Below are positions 25,027 to 34,775 of a stretch of 64,000 nt of DNA, piece by piece. The notes under the pieces are model-generated. The model was not told the origin of the DNA and did no database searches. It worked only from the letters and a program-made list of their open reading frames with translations. The stretch comes from 0-14-0-80-60-11 sp049322355. Lineage in GTDB: Bacteria; Desulfobacterota; Desulfobaccia; Desulfobaccales; 0-14-0-80-60-11. Where the stretch lies: assembly GCA_049322355.1 (NCBI GenBank), contig JBMORG010000022.1, positions 102,665 through 166,664 of the forward strand, read 5' to 3'. A program made the translations under genes and the position numbers. Every line of letters begins with the position of its first letter. Positions within the stretch are counted from its first letter, which is position 1.

Positions 25027-28000
25027 ATGTCCTTTAACCCCATCCTCGCTCTGAACCAGGTCATTGACGAATACCGGGATTACCTGCGCACCGAGTTTCG
25101 GGCCAAGGACCCCCAGCTCAAAGAAGCCCTGGAGCGGGAGTTGGACCAGTCCCGGTTTCTGGCCCAGGAACCCTTCTTCCAGGCCCACCGGCCTTTCCGG
25201 GCAGGTAAACGCTGGCGGGACCTGCCTCTCGACGCCAGGCTGGCCCGGGTCATGGAGGAGCGAAGCCGGGGTGAATTTTCCTACCTGCACCAGTCCGAGG
25301 CCATCGGCGAGCTGCTTTCCCCCCAGGCCAGGTCGGTGGTGGTCACCACCGGCACCGGCTCCGGGAAGACTGAGGCGTTTCTGCTGCCGGTGATTCAGAA
25401 CGCGGCGGAGGATGCTACCCGCCATAAGAAGACGGGCCTTACCGCCATTCTCGTCTATCCCATGAATGCCCTGGCCAACGACCAGGAGCAGCGCATCAAG
25501 GAATATTTGGGGAAATCTGGTTTCACCTTTGTCAGGGTGGAGAAATATGACCGGGGCACTCCTCAGGCCAAGCGGGAGGAACTCCGCCAGAATCCCCCTC
25601 ACATCCTGCTTACCAACTACATGATGTTGGAGTATTTGCTTGTGCGGCCCGCGGACCGGGAAGGCATCTTCGCCAACCATCGCTGCCGCTTCCTGGTGCT
25701 GGACGAAGTACATACCTACCGGGGCACTTTAGGGGCTAATATCGCTCTCCTGGTGCGGCGGCTCCAGGCGCACCTGGCCCGGGCCCGGCAAGACTGGCAT
25801 CCCACTGTGCTCGAGGCGGAAAGAGCCAGGCGCTATCCCTCCCTGGTGATGGTGGGGACCTCGGCCACCATCAGGAGCGTGGCGGAGGAGGGTGTCAGCC
25901 GGGAGGAGGCGAAGAAGCTGCGGGACCGGGAGGTGCAAGAATTCTTCGCCAAACTCACCGGGGCCGAACCCGCGGCCATCCGGGTATTGGGCGAGGAACT
26001 GGAAGACCTCCACGCACCATCGGAAGCTGCCTATCCCGGCACTCCGGCGGAGATCACACTGGAGGACATATCTCGACCCAACGGCGTGCACCTGGCCCTG
26101 TGCAAGCTGGCCGGGGTTTCTGCTGATACCCCCATACCGGAAGCCGCTCGTCGCTGCCGCCTGCTCTGGGACCTCAACCGCTGGATAGTGGGCTCTCCCC
26201 TGTCGGTGAGTCAGATCGTCTCCCGGGTGCGGGAGGAAGTGCCGGAAAGAAAAGAAGTTAGCGAAGAGACAGTACGCCACGAAGTTGAGGCAGCCCTCCT
26301 GGTGGGGGCGGCTATTCCTGACGAGTTGCCCGGGTCCTTGCGTTTGCGGGTGCATCGCTTTATTCGGGGCGGCTGGCGCTTCCACCGCTGTGTGAATCCG
26401 GATTGCGGTCGCCTCTATCCCATGGGAGAGGAGCAGTGCTCCTGCGGCTTTGCCACTGCGCCGCTTTATCTCTGCCGTAACTGTGGGGCGGATTTCCTGC
26501 GGTTCGTGGCGGAAAACCCACTGGAGGAGCCCCTGCGCCCCAGTGCAGTCGCGGCCGAAGGCCCGGAGTGGGTGCTTTATGAGCCGGGAAGGTTTGAGAC
26601 GGTCCTGGAGGACGAAGTGGAAGAAGAAGAGGGTGAGGAATCGCCTTCTGGGACCCCGCCCCGGCGAAGGGGAGGTCGGCAGTTGCCCACCCAGATGAAG
26701 AAGCGTCCGGTACTCCACGGCTCCTTCGATCCCAGGATGCTGACCTTCAGCGACGATGCAGAAGATTACCCGGTCAAGGTGATCCTGGCCCCGGCCCGAA
26801 CCCGCTGTCTGTGCTGCGGCGGCCTGGGGGGCAGCCGCAACGTCATAACCCCGGTCTCCCTGGGGACCTCTGCGGCGGTTAAGGTCCTGGCGGAAGGCCT
26901 GCTGGAGGCACTGGAGGAGGTCAAAAGCCAGGCAGGCGGACAGGATGATAAGGAGCGGCTGTTGATCTTCAGCGACAGCAGGCAGGATGCCGCGCACCAG
27001 GCCAGGTTCATCATCTTCGCCAGCCGCTATGACCGCATGCGCCGCCGGCTGGTGAGGCTCTTAAGGGAAGGGGGTCCCCTCCCCATTCAAAGGGCGGTGG
27101 AGCTTCTTGGAGATTTGGGCATTCGGGAGCGTGACAACCCTTACGCCCCTGAAGATGAGCAAAGTTGGCTCACTGATGAGGCTTTGCAAAGAATCCGGTC
27201 ATGGGAGGAGGCGCCGCTTTTGGATGACCTGTCCGTCACTGCAGGCTACCGCGGCACGCTCCTGAATCTTGGTCTGGTGGGGGTGCGTTATCACCGGTTG
27301 GATGAATATGTCAAATCTCGCGGGCAGGGACTGGCACAGGAACTGGGAGTTTCTCCAGAAGCCCTGGAACATATTTGCCGGTGTCTGCTGGATGAAATGC
27401 GGACCCGGGGGGCGCTTTCCCGGGAAATGCTTCGTTATCATCCTCGGAACACCGCCTGTCCGGCGCATATCCTGACGGCGCAGTGGGAAAGAAGGGTAAA
27501 GAGGCCGCAAGGCTATGCCTCTGACATACATGGTAAACCTTTAGCATCAATTACCATGGCCGAGATTCCCCCAGGAATAAATGCCATGAATGCTTGGCGC
27601 AAACCTGGGGCTGGAGGCCGGGGACCGAGCCTGGAGCGGATTCTCACGCATCTTCTCAAGCGCTTCGGCGGGGTTGAGCCTAACGAAGAAACCATTCTTT
27701 CAGTTTTGAAATTTCTATCTGGCGAAAACTCTTTCATAAAATCTGTAGACCTTTTTGGCTTAAGAGAACGCCGCAAGCTCCTGCAAGTTAACGCGGAAAC
27801 CGTGCGGCTGGTGCTGCTATCTGAAGAAGAGCGAGCCAGGTGCAGTGTCTGCGGCGCACCCCGGCCCTGGGCGTTACATCGCGCTCCATGCCCCTTGTGC
27901 CACGGGGGAATAGGCAGTTGGCCTGATGCAGAGATGATGCAAAACCGCACCATCCGGAGGATTCTAGCCCCCTATGCGGTCACTCTTGAGGCCGGGGAAC

Positions 28001-30357
28001 ATACCGCACAGGTGACCCACGATGAGCGGGTAAAACTTGAAGATTATTTCAAGGCACCCGGCTCAAAATCAAAAGTCAACGTGCTCTCGTGTTCCCCCAC
28101 CTTGGAGATGGGGATTGACGTGGGCGGTCTTGATGCAGTGATGATGCGCAATATCCCGCCCCGGCCTGACAACTATGCCCAACGGGGAGGTCGGGCCGGC
28201 CGTCGGGACCGGGTGGGAATGGTCTTGGGTTATGTGCGCAGCACCCCACATGACCAATATTTCTATGATTCCCCTGGTGAAATGATTTCCGGGGAGGTGC
28301 CCACGCCCGTTCTGGCTTTGGGCAACCGAGATGTGATCCTGCGGCATATCAATGCCATTGTCTTCGGCATATCCGAACCGGGACTCGCCGGACGCATGGT
28401 GGAGTATGTCACACCTCGGGGGGAGGTGAGGCAGGAGGCTGTCGACGCATTGATCGATGGTCTGAAGGCACAATTCGGCGAGGGTTTAAGCTTAGCCAAA
28501 AGCTGCTTTGGGGCCCCGATATTATCCGAGGCTAACCTGAATGACGAAATGCTTGATGAAAACATCGGATCAATTCCCGAGCGTGTTGCCGATGTGATCA
28601 ATCGAACTGCCCGGCAAGTGATTGAACTGCGCCAAGCCCTTGATGTTTATGCAGAGGAGCTAAGGAGACCGCAGGCGGCCACGCGAGCAGGGGAATTAGT
28701 GGCTCGACTATTGGGAATTCCGCAACAGAGACAAGGTGGCAGTGAAGCGGATGACCGGTCCGCCGGCTATCCTTTGCGGCGGTTTGCAGAGTTCGGTATC
28801 CTTCCGGGTTACGAATTCCCTACTGAACCGGCTTCTTTGCGACTTCTGGGCGACCCCAATGAAGAGGATCCGGTCAATGTCTCCAGGCGCTTCGGCATAG
28901 GACAGTTTCAGCCTGATGCACAAGTTTACGCGAGAACCAAGCGCTGGAGAGTTATGGGTTTGGATACCGCTTCCCCATGGAACCCGCGTTCTGATGGGCC
29001 AAGCTGGTATTATGAGGTCTGCCGCAAGTGTGGGTTAAGATTTAAAGCTGACCACCCTCGTTGTCCGAGGTGCAGCGATGAAACACCGGGGCCGAATTTG
29101 CCAGCCTTTGAGTTTGGCGGCTTCATAGGTAGGCGGGATGAAGGCCCGGTGTTGGATGAAGAAGAGCGTTTTATCATGCGCAATCTCGTCCGTTCCTATC
29201 CCCAGTGGGATGGCGAAGTGATAGGCCGCTGGGGGCTTGCAGGAAGCTGGTCGCTCAGGCTTAACCGGGGTGAGGAAATCCAATGGCTGAATGAGGGTTT
29301 GCCGCCGACTGCCAAAGATTTTAAGGACGGAGTGCCACAGGTTCCTCTACTTCATAACGAGGCCAAAGGCTACCTTCTTTGTGGAGCCTGCGGTCGGATG
29401 CTTTCCATGCCGGAAGCGGCTCAATCGCCGGCGAGAGGCAGGAGAGGTCCTCGAGCAAGTGGGACAAATGCAGACCCTTTTGGTCATAAAGATAACTGTC
29501 CCCATGCAGGAGTTCATCCCCGCCCCCTGGGAATAGCTACAGTAAGCCAAAGTGAGGTGCTCCGACTAATTGCCCCATTGCCTCCTTCGGTAACTGAATA
29601 TGATATAAAATCTACTGGGCTTTCCTTGGGCTATGCTCTCAGAATCGGGATGCGACACCTGTATATGCTCGATGGCTCTGAGATAGAATTCGAGCTTGAA
29701 GGACCCTGGACGAATAGTGAAGGTGAGGAGAAGCTGGCAAGGTTGGCGATGTCTTTTATTGACCCTAGCCTTGGTGGGACCGGTTACTTGAAACGAATCG
29801 CCGAAGACCTTCACTTAGTGGCTAAAAGGGCATTGGAGCATTTGCAGCACTCGGGATGTGAGACTGCCTGCTATCGCTGCCTTAAATCCTATGCCAACCA
29901 ACGCTTCCATGAGTACCTGATCTGGCCCTTGGCCTTACCCTACTTGGAGGCTATGGCACAATCCCAGCCAATAGCAAAGCCTCTCGAGATTGGCGACATC
30001 GATGATCCCCGACCTTGGCTGGAGGCATATAAAGCTGGAGTAGGCTCCCCATTGGAATTGAAATTCTTGAAGTTATTTGAAGAAAATGGTTTTAGACTTC
30101 AAAAGCAAGTTCCAATATCTCCTATGGAAGGTGAACAGCCAATTTCTATAGCCGACTTCGCGGTCCCCGAGAAACGCCTGGCGATTTATGTGGACAGCGC
30201 GGCTTTCCATTTGGGGGGGAACCTAAGAAGGGATAAATATATTCGTGACAAACTTAGAAATGGGAATCCTCCATGGCGAATTGTTGAACTACGGGCCCAG
30301 GATTTGGCGCATGTTACTGAAATATTTAATATTGTAAGACAGCAACTTGATTCTTAA
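25027..30357 (+). CDS. Helicase with DUF1998-type motif and C-terminal nuclease-like domain (DrmA/DrmB-like fusion)
   Basis: The 1776-aa product has a DEAD/DEAH helicase N-terminal half: Walker A TGTGSGKT (108-115), DEVH box at 226-229, and motif VI QRGGRAGRRDR at 1052-1062. Between the helicase lobes is a cysteine-rich insert starting Cys455-x4-Cys460. Near the end, CETACYRCLKSYANQRF (Cys1611, 1615, 1618) is the DUF1998 signature seen in MrfA/YprA-type helicases and DrmB. Residues about 1680-1776 look like a small PD-(D/E)XK/Vsr-like domain (IADFAVPEKRLAIYVDSAAF, then a basic tail). Normal DISARM encodes the helicase DrmA and the DUF1998 protein DrmB separately; here one chain holds both plus a nuclease-like tail. 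The last 800 bases are lower in GC. ATG follows GGGGAG. It closes the operon, 100 bases before a strong terminator. Confidence 0.85.
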   Translation: MSFNPILALNQVIDEYRDYLRTEFRAKDPQLKEALERELDQSRFLAQEPFFQAHRPFRAGKRWRDLPLDARLARVMEERSRGEFSYLHQSEAIGELLSPQARSVVVTTGTGSGKTEAFLLPVIQNAAEDATRHKKTGLTAILVYPMNALANDQEQRIKEYLGKSGFTFVRVEKYDRGTPQAKREELRQNPPHILLTNYMMLEYLLVRPADREGIFANHRCRFLVLDEVHTYRGTLGANIALLVRRLQAHLARARQDWHPTVLEAERARRYPSLVMVGTSATIRSVAEEGVSREEAKKLRDREVQEFFAKLTGAEPAAIRVLGEELEDLHAPSEAAYPGTPAEITLEDISRPNGVHLALCKLAGVSADTPIPEAARRCRLLWDLNRWIVGSPLSVSQIVSRVREEVPERKEVSEETVRHEVEAALLVGAAIPDELPGSLRLRVHRFIRGGWRFHRCVNPDCGRLYPMGEEQCSCGFATAPLYLCRNCGADFLRFVAENPLEEPLRPSAVAAEGPEWVLYEPGRFETVLEDEVEEEEGEESPSGTPPRRRGGRQLPTQMKKRPVLHGSFDPRMLTFSDDAEDYPVKVILAPARTRCLCCGGLGGSRNVITPVSLGTSAAVKVLAEGLLEALEEVKSQAGGQDDKERLLIFSDSRQDAAHQARFIIFASRYDRMRRRLVRLLREGGPLPIQRAVELLGDLGIRERDNPYAPEDEQSWLTDEALQRIRSWEEAPLLDDLSVTAGYRGTLLNLGLVGVRYHRLDEYVKSRGQGLAQELGVSPEALEHICRCLLDEMRTRGALSREMLRYHPRNTACPAHILTAQWERRVKRPQGYASDIHGKPLASITMAEIPPGINAMNAWRKPGAGGRGPSLERILTHLLKRFGGVEPNEETILSVLKFLSGENSFIKSVDLFGLRERRKLLQVNAETVRLVLLSEEERARCSVCGAPRPWALHRAPCPLCHGGIGSWPDAEMMQNRTIRRILAPYAVTLEAGEHTAQVTHDERVKLEDYFKAPGSKSKVNVLSCSPTLEMGIDVGGLDAVMMRNIPPRPDNYAQRGGRAGRRDRVGMVLGYVRSTPHDQYFYDSPGEMISGEVPTPVLALGNRDVILRHINAIVFGISEPGLAGRMVEYVTPRGEVRQEAVDALIDGLKAQFGEGLSLAKSCFGAPILSEANLNDEMLDENIGSIPERVADVINRTARQVIELRQALDVYAEELRRPQAATRAGELVARLLGIPQQRQGGSEADDRSAGYPLRRFAEFGILPGYEFPTEPASLRLLGDPNEEDPVNVSRRFGIGQFQPDAQVYARTKRWRVMGLDTASPWNPRSDGPSWYYEVCRKCGLRFKADHPRCPRCSDETPGPNLPAFEFGGFIGRRDEGPVLDEEERFIMRNLVRSYPQWDGEVIGRWGLAGSWSLRLNRGEEIQWLNEGLPPTAKDFKDGVPQVPLLHNEAKGYLLCGACGRMLSMPEAAQSPARGRRGPRASGTNADPFGHKDNCPHAGVHPRPLGIATVSQSEVLRLIAPLPPSVTEYDIKSTGLSLGYALRIGMRHLYMLDGSEIEFELEGPWTNSEGEEKLARLAMSFIDPSLGGTGYLKRIAEDLHLVAKRALEHLQHSGCETACYRCLKSYANQRFHEYLIWPLALPYLEAMAQSQPIAKPLEIGDIDDPRPWLEAYKAGVGSPLELKFLKLFEENGFRLQKQVPISPMEGEQPISIADFAVPEKRLAIYVDSAAFHLGGNLRRDKYIRDKLRNGNPPWRIVELRAQDLAHVTEIFNIVRQQLDS

Positions 30358-30464
30358 ATTTACCCCATGTGTTGAAGATTGGATTCTTTGGTTAGAAATT
30401 AGGCGCTATCTCATGTCTTATTTAGCCGTAAAATAGGCACTGATTAATAAGCAGCGAACTATGA

Positions 30465-30503
30465 AAAAAACCGGGAACCCAACTCAGGATTCCCGGTTTT
30501 TTA
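30465..30503. terminator. Strong bidirectional intrinsic terminator ending the defence operon
   Basis: AAAAAACCGGGAA pairs with TTCCCGGTTTTTT around CCCAACTCAGGA, giving A/T-flanked arms with T-runs on both strands. It lies 108 bases after the helicase stop and before the phage remnants, so it can stop the operon transcript and block any incoming transcript from the right. Confidence 0.85.
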
Positions 30504-30617
30504 TATGACGGGTTAAATATCTTCCAAAACATTCCCCCAAGATGGTCAATTAGCGGAATTGCGTAATCACCCTTAAGCTCAAGATAATGATAGCAATAAA
30601 TTTGGTGGTACAAGAGA

Positions 30618-31390
30618 TGGGGTTTGCTGGGGCTGATCAAGCGGGGGTTGGCGGTGTTGCGGGGTGGCTCTGTCAGTCAGGCGGTAAGACGAGAGGTACC
30701 CCTTTTCCCGGAAGCTACCCGCCTTTTCTTTCTCTCGCCCCACATGCTAACCGAACTTTCGGAAGGCAGGCTGAACCAGCCTTACAAAGAGCACGTCTTG
30801 GTCTACGCCTGCATCAACGCCATCGCCCAGAGCATCAGCGGTGTTCCCCTGCTATTTAAAACCGGCACCCGCAAGAGATTACCAAGGTGGAGGTGTCGCA
30901 CCGGCTGGTGGACCTCTTTGAGACCTCCAATCCCATGATGTCCGGGAGCCAGTTTATCGAACCGACTTTCATTTATCTGGGTCTGACCGGTGAGGCCTTT
31001 TACATCGCCGAGCGGCAAAGCGAAAGGGAAGTTCCCAAGGAGATCTGGGTCTTTCATCCCAGCCGGTTCCAGGAAGTGGTGGACACTAAAACCGGCCTGA
31101 TCACCGGTTGGCTCTACAGTAAGGGAGAAAAGAAGGTCCCCCTGGAGCGGCATGAAGTGATCTTTATCCGCTACTTCAACCCGTATCACGATTACCGGGG
31201 TCTGGCCCCCCTGCAGGCGGCCAGAGCCGGGATCGAATAGGACTATTGGGCCGGCAATTATAGCGCCGAGTTCTTCAAGAACAACGCCCAGCCCAGTGGG
31301 GTGCTGGAGAACTCGGCCAACCTTACGGACGAGGAATATCATCGGGTGCTGACCTTGTGGCAGGACCGGCATCGCAGCGCTTTCCAATGA
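30618..31390 (+). pseudogene. Phage portal protein (HK97-type), multiply broken
   Basis: Two frames joined by a frameshift near 30872 encode the N-terminal half of a phage portal protein: VYACINAIAQSISGVPLLF, then a change of frame to ITKVEVSHRLVDLFETSNPM and FNPYHDYRGLAPLQAARAGI. An in-frame TAG at 31238-31240 and a TGA at 31386 add to the damage, and the C-terminal half is missing. The ATGGGG at 30618 may be the original start, one base out of frame. The gene belongs to phage head assembly and is dead here. Confidence 0.8.
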
Positions 31391-31394
31391 AGTT

Positions 31395-31946
31395 TTGAAG
31401 AAGCTGGCCTGGCCCATGTATCTGACCATCGGAGCCGAGGCCGCCAAAGCTTTGTTCGTGGAGATAGAAGCGAACCCCGACAACTTCGTCCTAGCAGAAA
31501 CCGCGGCCATGCAAGAGATAAAAGACGACCTCATCAAGGCTCCACGGATTAACGATTACACCCGGGAAAAATTCCGGGCGACGCTGCTGGAGGGCTTATC
31601 CAAGACCGAGACCGTCAACGAATTGCGGCAAAGGGTCCGGGACCTGTTCGGGTTCTCGGAAGCCCGGAGTCTAAACATCGCCCGCACGGAGACGGGCCAG
31701 GCGGCGGCTCCGGCGCTGGACGCGGCCATGGCGGAACTAGGGGTCGGAAAGATCCAGTGGTGGACCGCCGGGGATACCAAGGTGCGGGAGATCCATCTAT
31801 TCGTGGAGGGCATGATGGTGCTCTGGGGCCTGCCCCTTCCCAAGGGCTGCTTATACCCTTACGACCCCGGCGGCCCAGTGGAGCAGATCATCAACTGTCA
31901 CTGTTTGGCCGTGCCCGTCATCGATGGGAGGGAAGAACATGACTAA
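31395..31946 (+). pseudogene. Phage MuF-like head morphogenesis protein, N-terminally truncated
   Basis: The frame beginning near 31395 gives 183 aa with the MuF pattern: a helical part, LNIARTETGQAAAPALDAAM, then IQWWTAGDTKVREIHLF and the C-terminal YPYDPGGPVEQIINCHCLAV. The usual long N-terminal region is missing because the sequence joins straight to the broken portal gene. In phages this protein follows the portal gene and helps capsid assembly, so the order is kept. A short ORF (31939-32043, 34 aa, starting MTKAFANRENPDLQK) overlaps its end and may be the start of the lost next gene. Confidence 0.8.
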
Positions 31947-32043
31947 AGCCTTTGCTAACCGGGAAAATCCAGACTTACAAAAGGGTCTCGACATCCAGGT
32001 CTCCCTTGCTGGAAGGATTTTGAAACGAAATAAATGGGGATAA

Positions 32044-32843
32044 AAGGTTCATCTTCTTATTTGCACTCTCTAACTTAAATAAGCTTGAAGGCATATGGTA
32101 TACAGATGATGAGTATATTATGAAGATAATGCCAACGCGTCAATTTATGCAACGAGAGAACGGCGGCGGAAGAAAAAGGGTTTCTGTGTAAAAGAGCTCG
32201 ACGCGACCAGGATCCCCCATCAAAACCAATCACCCAAACCGGCAATATGATGGCAAGACCTCACACTAAAAACAAGAACTTTAGGCCGCCGAGACCATTT
32301 AAAGAGTCATAATGAAGGACAAACCCTATTAGACATTGATTTCTTTATTAATTATCATTGGCGTCAAAGCGTCGGGCTATTAACCGGAAAAAGACCCGGC
32401 TTCCGGTCAACGGAAAATCTTGTATTCCCCCATTAGCAGACATCGGTCTAGTCATTAAGGCAGAAGCCATTCCCATGATTCCCGCTTACATCCATTCACC
32501 ACTTTTATTCAAAATTCCCCTGAACGGTTCAGCCTCATCCTTTTGCCCGAAGACCAACCCTGGTAGTTTACATGGGGTTAAGCAATCTGAAACCAGCAAA
32601 TGATGAAGAAAAACACCTGTTAAAAGATAAACCAGTTTTTGGGCTTGGCCCAGAAAATGAGTAAGTAAGTTGGTTAAGGAGGTGAGGTAAGCGGAAGCAA
32701 AACAATTCAGATATTGAAATTGAGGTGTGGAGATCGGAAAACCTATGAAGGTGAAGAAAACCTTTACAGCAACGCTTTAACGAAGCAGCCGAAGAGGCCG
32801 GTTTTATAAACCCTAATCCATCGCGCCAGGTGGCGCCTCATAA
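32044..32843. other. No gene recognised; decayed phage DNA likely
   Basis: About 800 bases after the MuF remnant carry stops in every frame at short distances; the longest frame (32358-32603) gives no domain. Base composition falls towards AT. I see no RNA gene, hairpin array or repeat that I could name. The position between phage head remnants and an element core suggests eroded prophage sequence. Confidence 0.5.
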
Positions 32844-32862
32844 TCCATTTTTAGAGGAGAAA

Positions 32863-33335
32863 ATGAAATAAATTATCGGTCTTTTGAGACCTTAAATCAA
32901 AACCTCGAGGCGGAGGGAAAGCTTAAGGGAAGGTTTTATCTCTCCCGTTACGTGGTACTGGAAACATCCAACCGAGCGGGCTGGGAATTTCTGAAGCATC
33001 TGGAAGAGGAAGGGTATCTTCCGCCCACTGTTTCCTGGGTCGGGGAGGAAGGCTGGATTCGCCTTTACCTGGCTCCCGAAGGAGTTCAGCCCCTAGCCAT
33101 CAACTGTAATGGCATAACCATGCGGTTACGCACCGGCGGGACCGAATCTGTCCAAGTCTACAGCCAAAAGGTGCGACTGGGGTCATACAAATTATTTGAT
33201 GATCCTATCTTCCTAATCACAAACCCTGCCAAGCTGCCAAAGATGACCTTTGAGTTCCTGCGGTTGCTGGCCCTCATAACGTTTAGGCCCAACGATCAGG
33301 AGCCGGGCCAGGCTCAAGGCGGATCCGGGTCCTGA
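32863..33335 (+). pseudogene. Small unknown protein with a frameshift just after its start
   Basis: GAGGAG is followed by ATG at 32863, but that frame stops at once (ATG AAA TAA). The frame that is open from 32844 onward gives a continuous protein of about 155 residues (NYRSFETLNQNLEAEGKLKG, later TVSWVGEEGWIRLYLAPEGV and VRLGSYKLFDDPIFLI). A GTG at 32952 could restart translation and yield 127 aa. I recognise no family. The end is rich in Gln/Gly/Pro. It lies in the mobile-element stretch and is probably a cargo or phage gene inactivated by the shift. Confidence 0.4.
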
Positions 33336-33350
33336 TCGGCTAACCAAAAG

Positions 33351-33382
33351 CACCGGCATGGACGATTTTGTCCCTGCCGGTG
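33351..33382. terminator. Hairpin after the small unknown ORF
   Basis: CACCGGCA pairs with TGCCGGTG, and inside them GGAC pairs with GTCC around GATTTT, with one mismatch between the stems. It lies 16 bases after the stop at 33335. No T-run follows, so it may be a transcript-stabilising or processing structure instead of a full terminator. Confidence 0.5.
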
Positions 33383-33770
33383 GCATGCTATAGGGAGAGA
33401 AAACAAGCCCTCAATTCATGGACCAAGCTTGTCCGCAAGATCACCATATTGTTATGTAAAATGTAATATTATTCTTTAATAAGATATTGCATAAAAATTA
33501 ACTTGACCAGAAAAAGCTGGCTGTGGTATGGAGAAGCGACTATGCGCATTGGGAATTAATAGCCAACTCTGGTTAAAATTCCAAGATTAAAGGTTGAACA
33601 ATTTCAACTCCTAAGGATGGCCCTGATGGAAGAAAGATTTATTAATTGTTCCAAGGCCACCCCCGCCAAAAGACCACCACCAGTCTAGCTCTTATATTCA
33701 CCCAGGACTAAAGACTCAGACTGTCTCCTCATAAAATTATTTTCACTTTGAACAAGTATGCCTGCCCCTG
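33383..33770. other. Non-coding, AT-rich
   Basis: Short stops in all frames and an AT-rich centre (for example 33455-33500) suggest promoter sequence for the helicase-like gene that follows. No repeat or RNA gene was seen. Confidence 0.4.
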
Positions 33771-34772
33771 ATGGAAATTGGAAGGCCGTCACCTGAAAAG
33801 GTAAAATCTATGTCTTCTAGAGCTCAAGATCTGATGACAAAATCATTCAGAGAATCAACAGTCACCCCTGAACTCAAAGTTTATGGCTGGGAAGAGCTCG
33901 GCAGAGACCTCATGAACACCCGGCCAGGCCAGCAGACCGGCTATAAGGCCTTGGATCACTATGTCAGGATACCACGGGGCGCAATCACCGTGGTGGCAGC
34001 AAGGCCCGGCGATGGCAAGACCTCCCTTCAACTCAACCTCCTACTCAACATGCTACGGAACCCGGAAAATAAAGACTATAAGTTTTACTTTTTCAGTTAT
34101 GAAGAGACCCAAAAATATATTGCCACTAAGCTTATTATGATAATGGCTGGTCAGGTGTTGCACAATAAAGAAAACCTTAGTGCCTATCTTTGTTATTTGA
34201 ATGATCGCTATAAAGGAATTAAAAGAAGAAGTAATAGCAATATAAATAGAGCTGTTGAAGAGTTTAAGAGCTATACGAGTGTTGAGCCTAAGAGGCTTAC
34301 TATTATCGACCAGCCTTATAAAATAAATAAGTTAACATCCATTCTAAACTTAGTCGGTCAGGATAAGCAGACTGGCGCAGTCTTTATAGATTATATCCAG
34401 AAAATTTCTTTAGAAAGCAATCTCCGGGTTACGGCCCGTTATCTGGAAATAAAAATAGTTTCGGAATTGCTTTTGGACATTGCAAAATATGGCGACATTC
34501 CTTTAATTGTAGGGGCTCAATTGGGAAGAAATGCTTCTCATAATGGTGAATTGACGCTTCATTCACTCCGGGAGTCTGGTGATCTGGAACAAGACGCCAA
34601 TGTGGTATTGGGTCTACGCAAGGAATCGATGGAAGATGAAGAAGACTCTAACGGACCAGTTAATCTGCATGTGCACATCCTCAAAAACCGGGGCGGCCCG
34701 GCAGGGGGAAAAGTGACCCTGGACTTTGACGGACGCGTTTTTCAGGTCAGTGAGAGGAGGGCGTTTTTTTAG
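33771..34772 (+). CDS. DnaB-like replicative helicase, RecA domain only
   Basis: The product of about 330 aa matches the C-terminal ATPase half of DnaB: a recruiting GYKALDHYV region, Walker A ARPGDGKTS, a later Walker B stretch GAVFIDYIQKI, and the LRESGDLEQDANVV segment that binds nucleotide and DNA. The N-terminal domain of full DnaB is absent. A start at 33771 has no ribosome site; the ATG at 33810 follows AAAAGG and is likely the true one, giving 320 aa. In phage and integrative elements such short DnaB relatives work with a primase or initiator. The gene is AT-rich in its middle, unlike the chromosomal backbone, in line with transfer. The next gene starts 3 bases after its stop. Confidence 0.75.
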   Translation: MEIGRPSPEKVKSMSSRAQDLMTKSFRESTVTPELKVYGWEELGRDLMNTRPGQQTGYKALDHYVRIPRGAITVVAARPGDGKTSLQLNLLLNMLRNPENKDYKFYFFSYEETQKYIATKLIMIMAGQVLHNKENLSAYLCYLNDRYKGIKRRSNSNINRAVEEFKSYTSVEPKRLTIIDQPYKINKLTSILNLVGQDKQTGAVFIDYIQKISLESNLRVTARYLEIKIVSELLLDIAKYGDIPLIVGAQLGRNASHNGELTLHSLRESGDLEQDANVVLGLRKESMEDEEDSNGPVNLHVHILKNRGGPAGGKVTLDFDGRVFQVSERRAFF

Positions 34773-34775
34773 GTC

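Noticed and set aside
25729..26997. 422-codon open frame on the minus strand opposite the helicase
   Set aside because: Shadow of a GC-rich helicase gene with no ribosome site or domain of its own.
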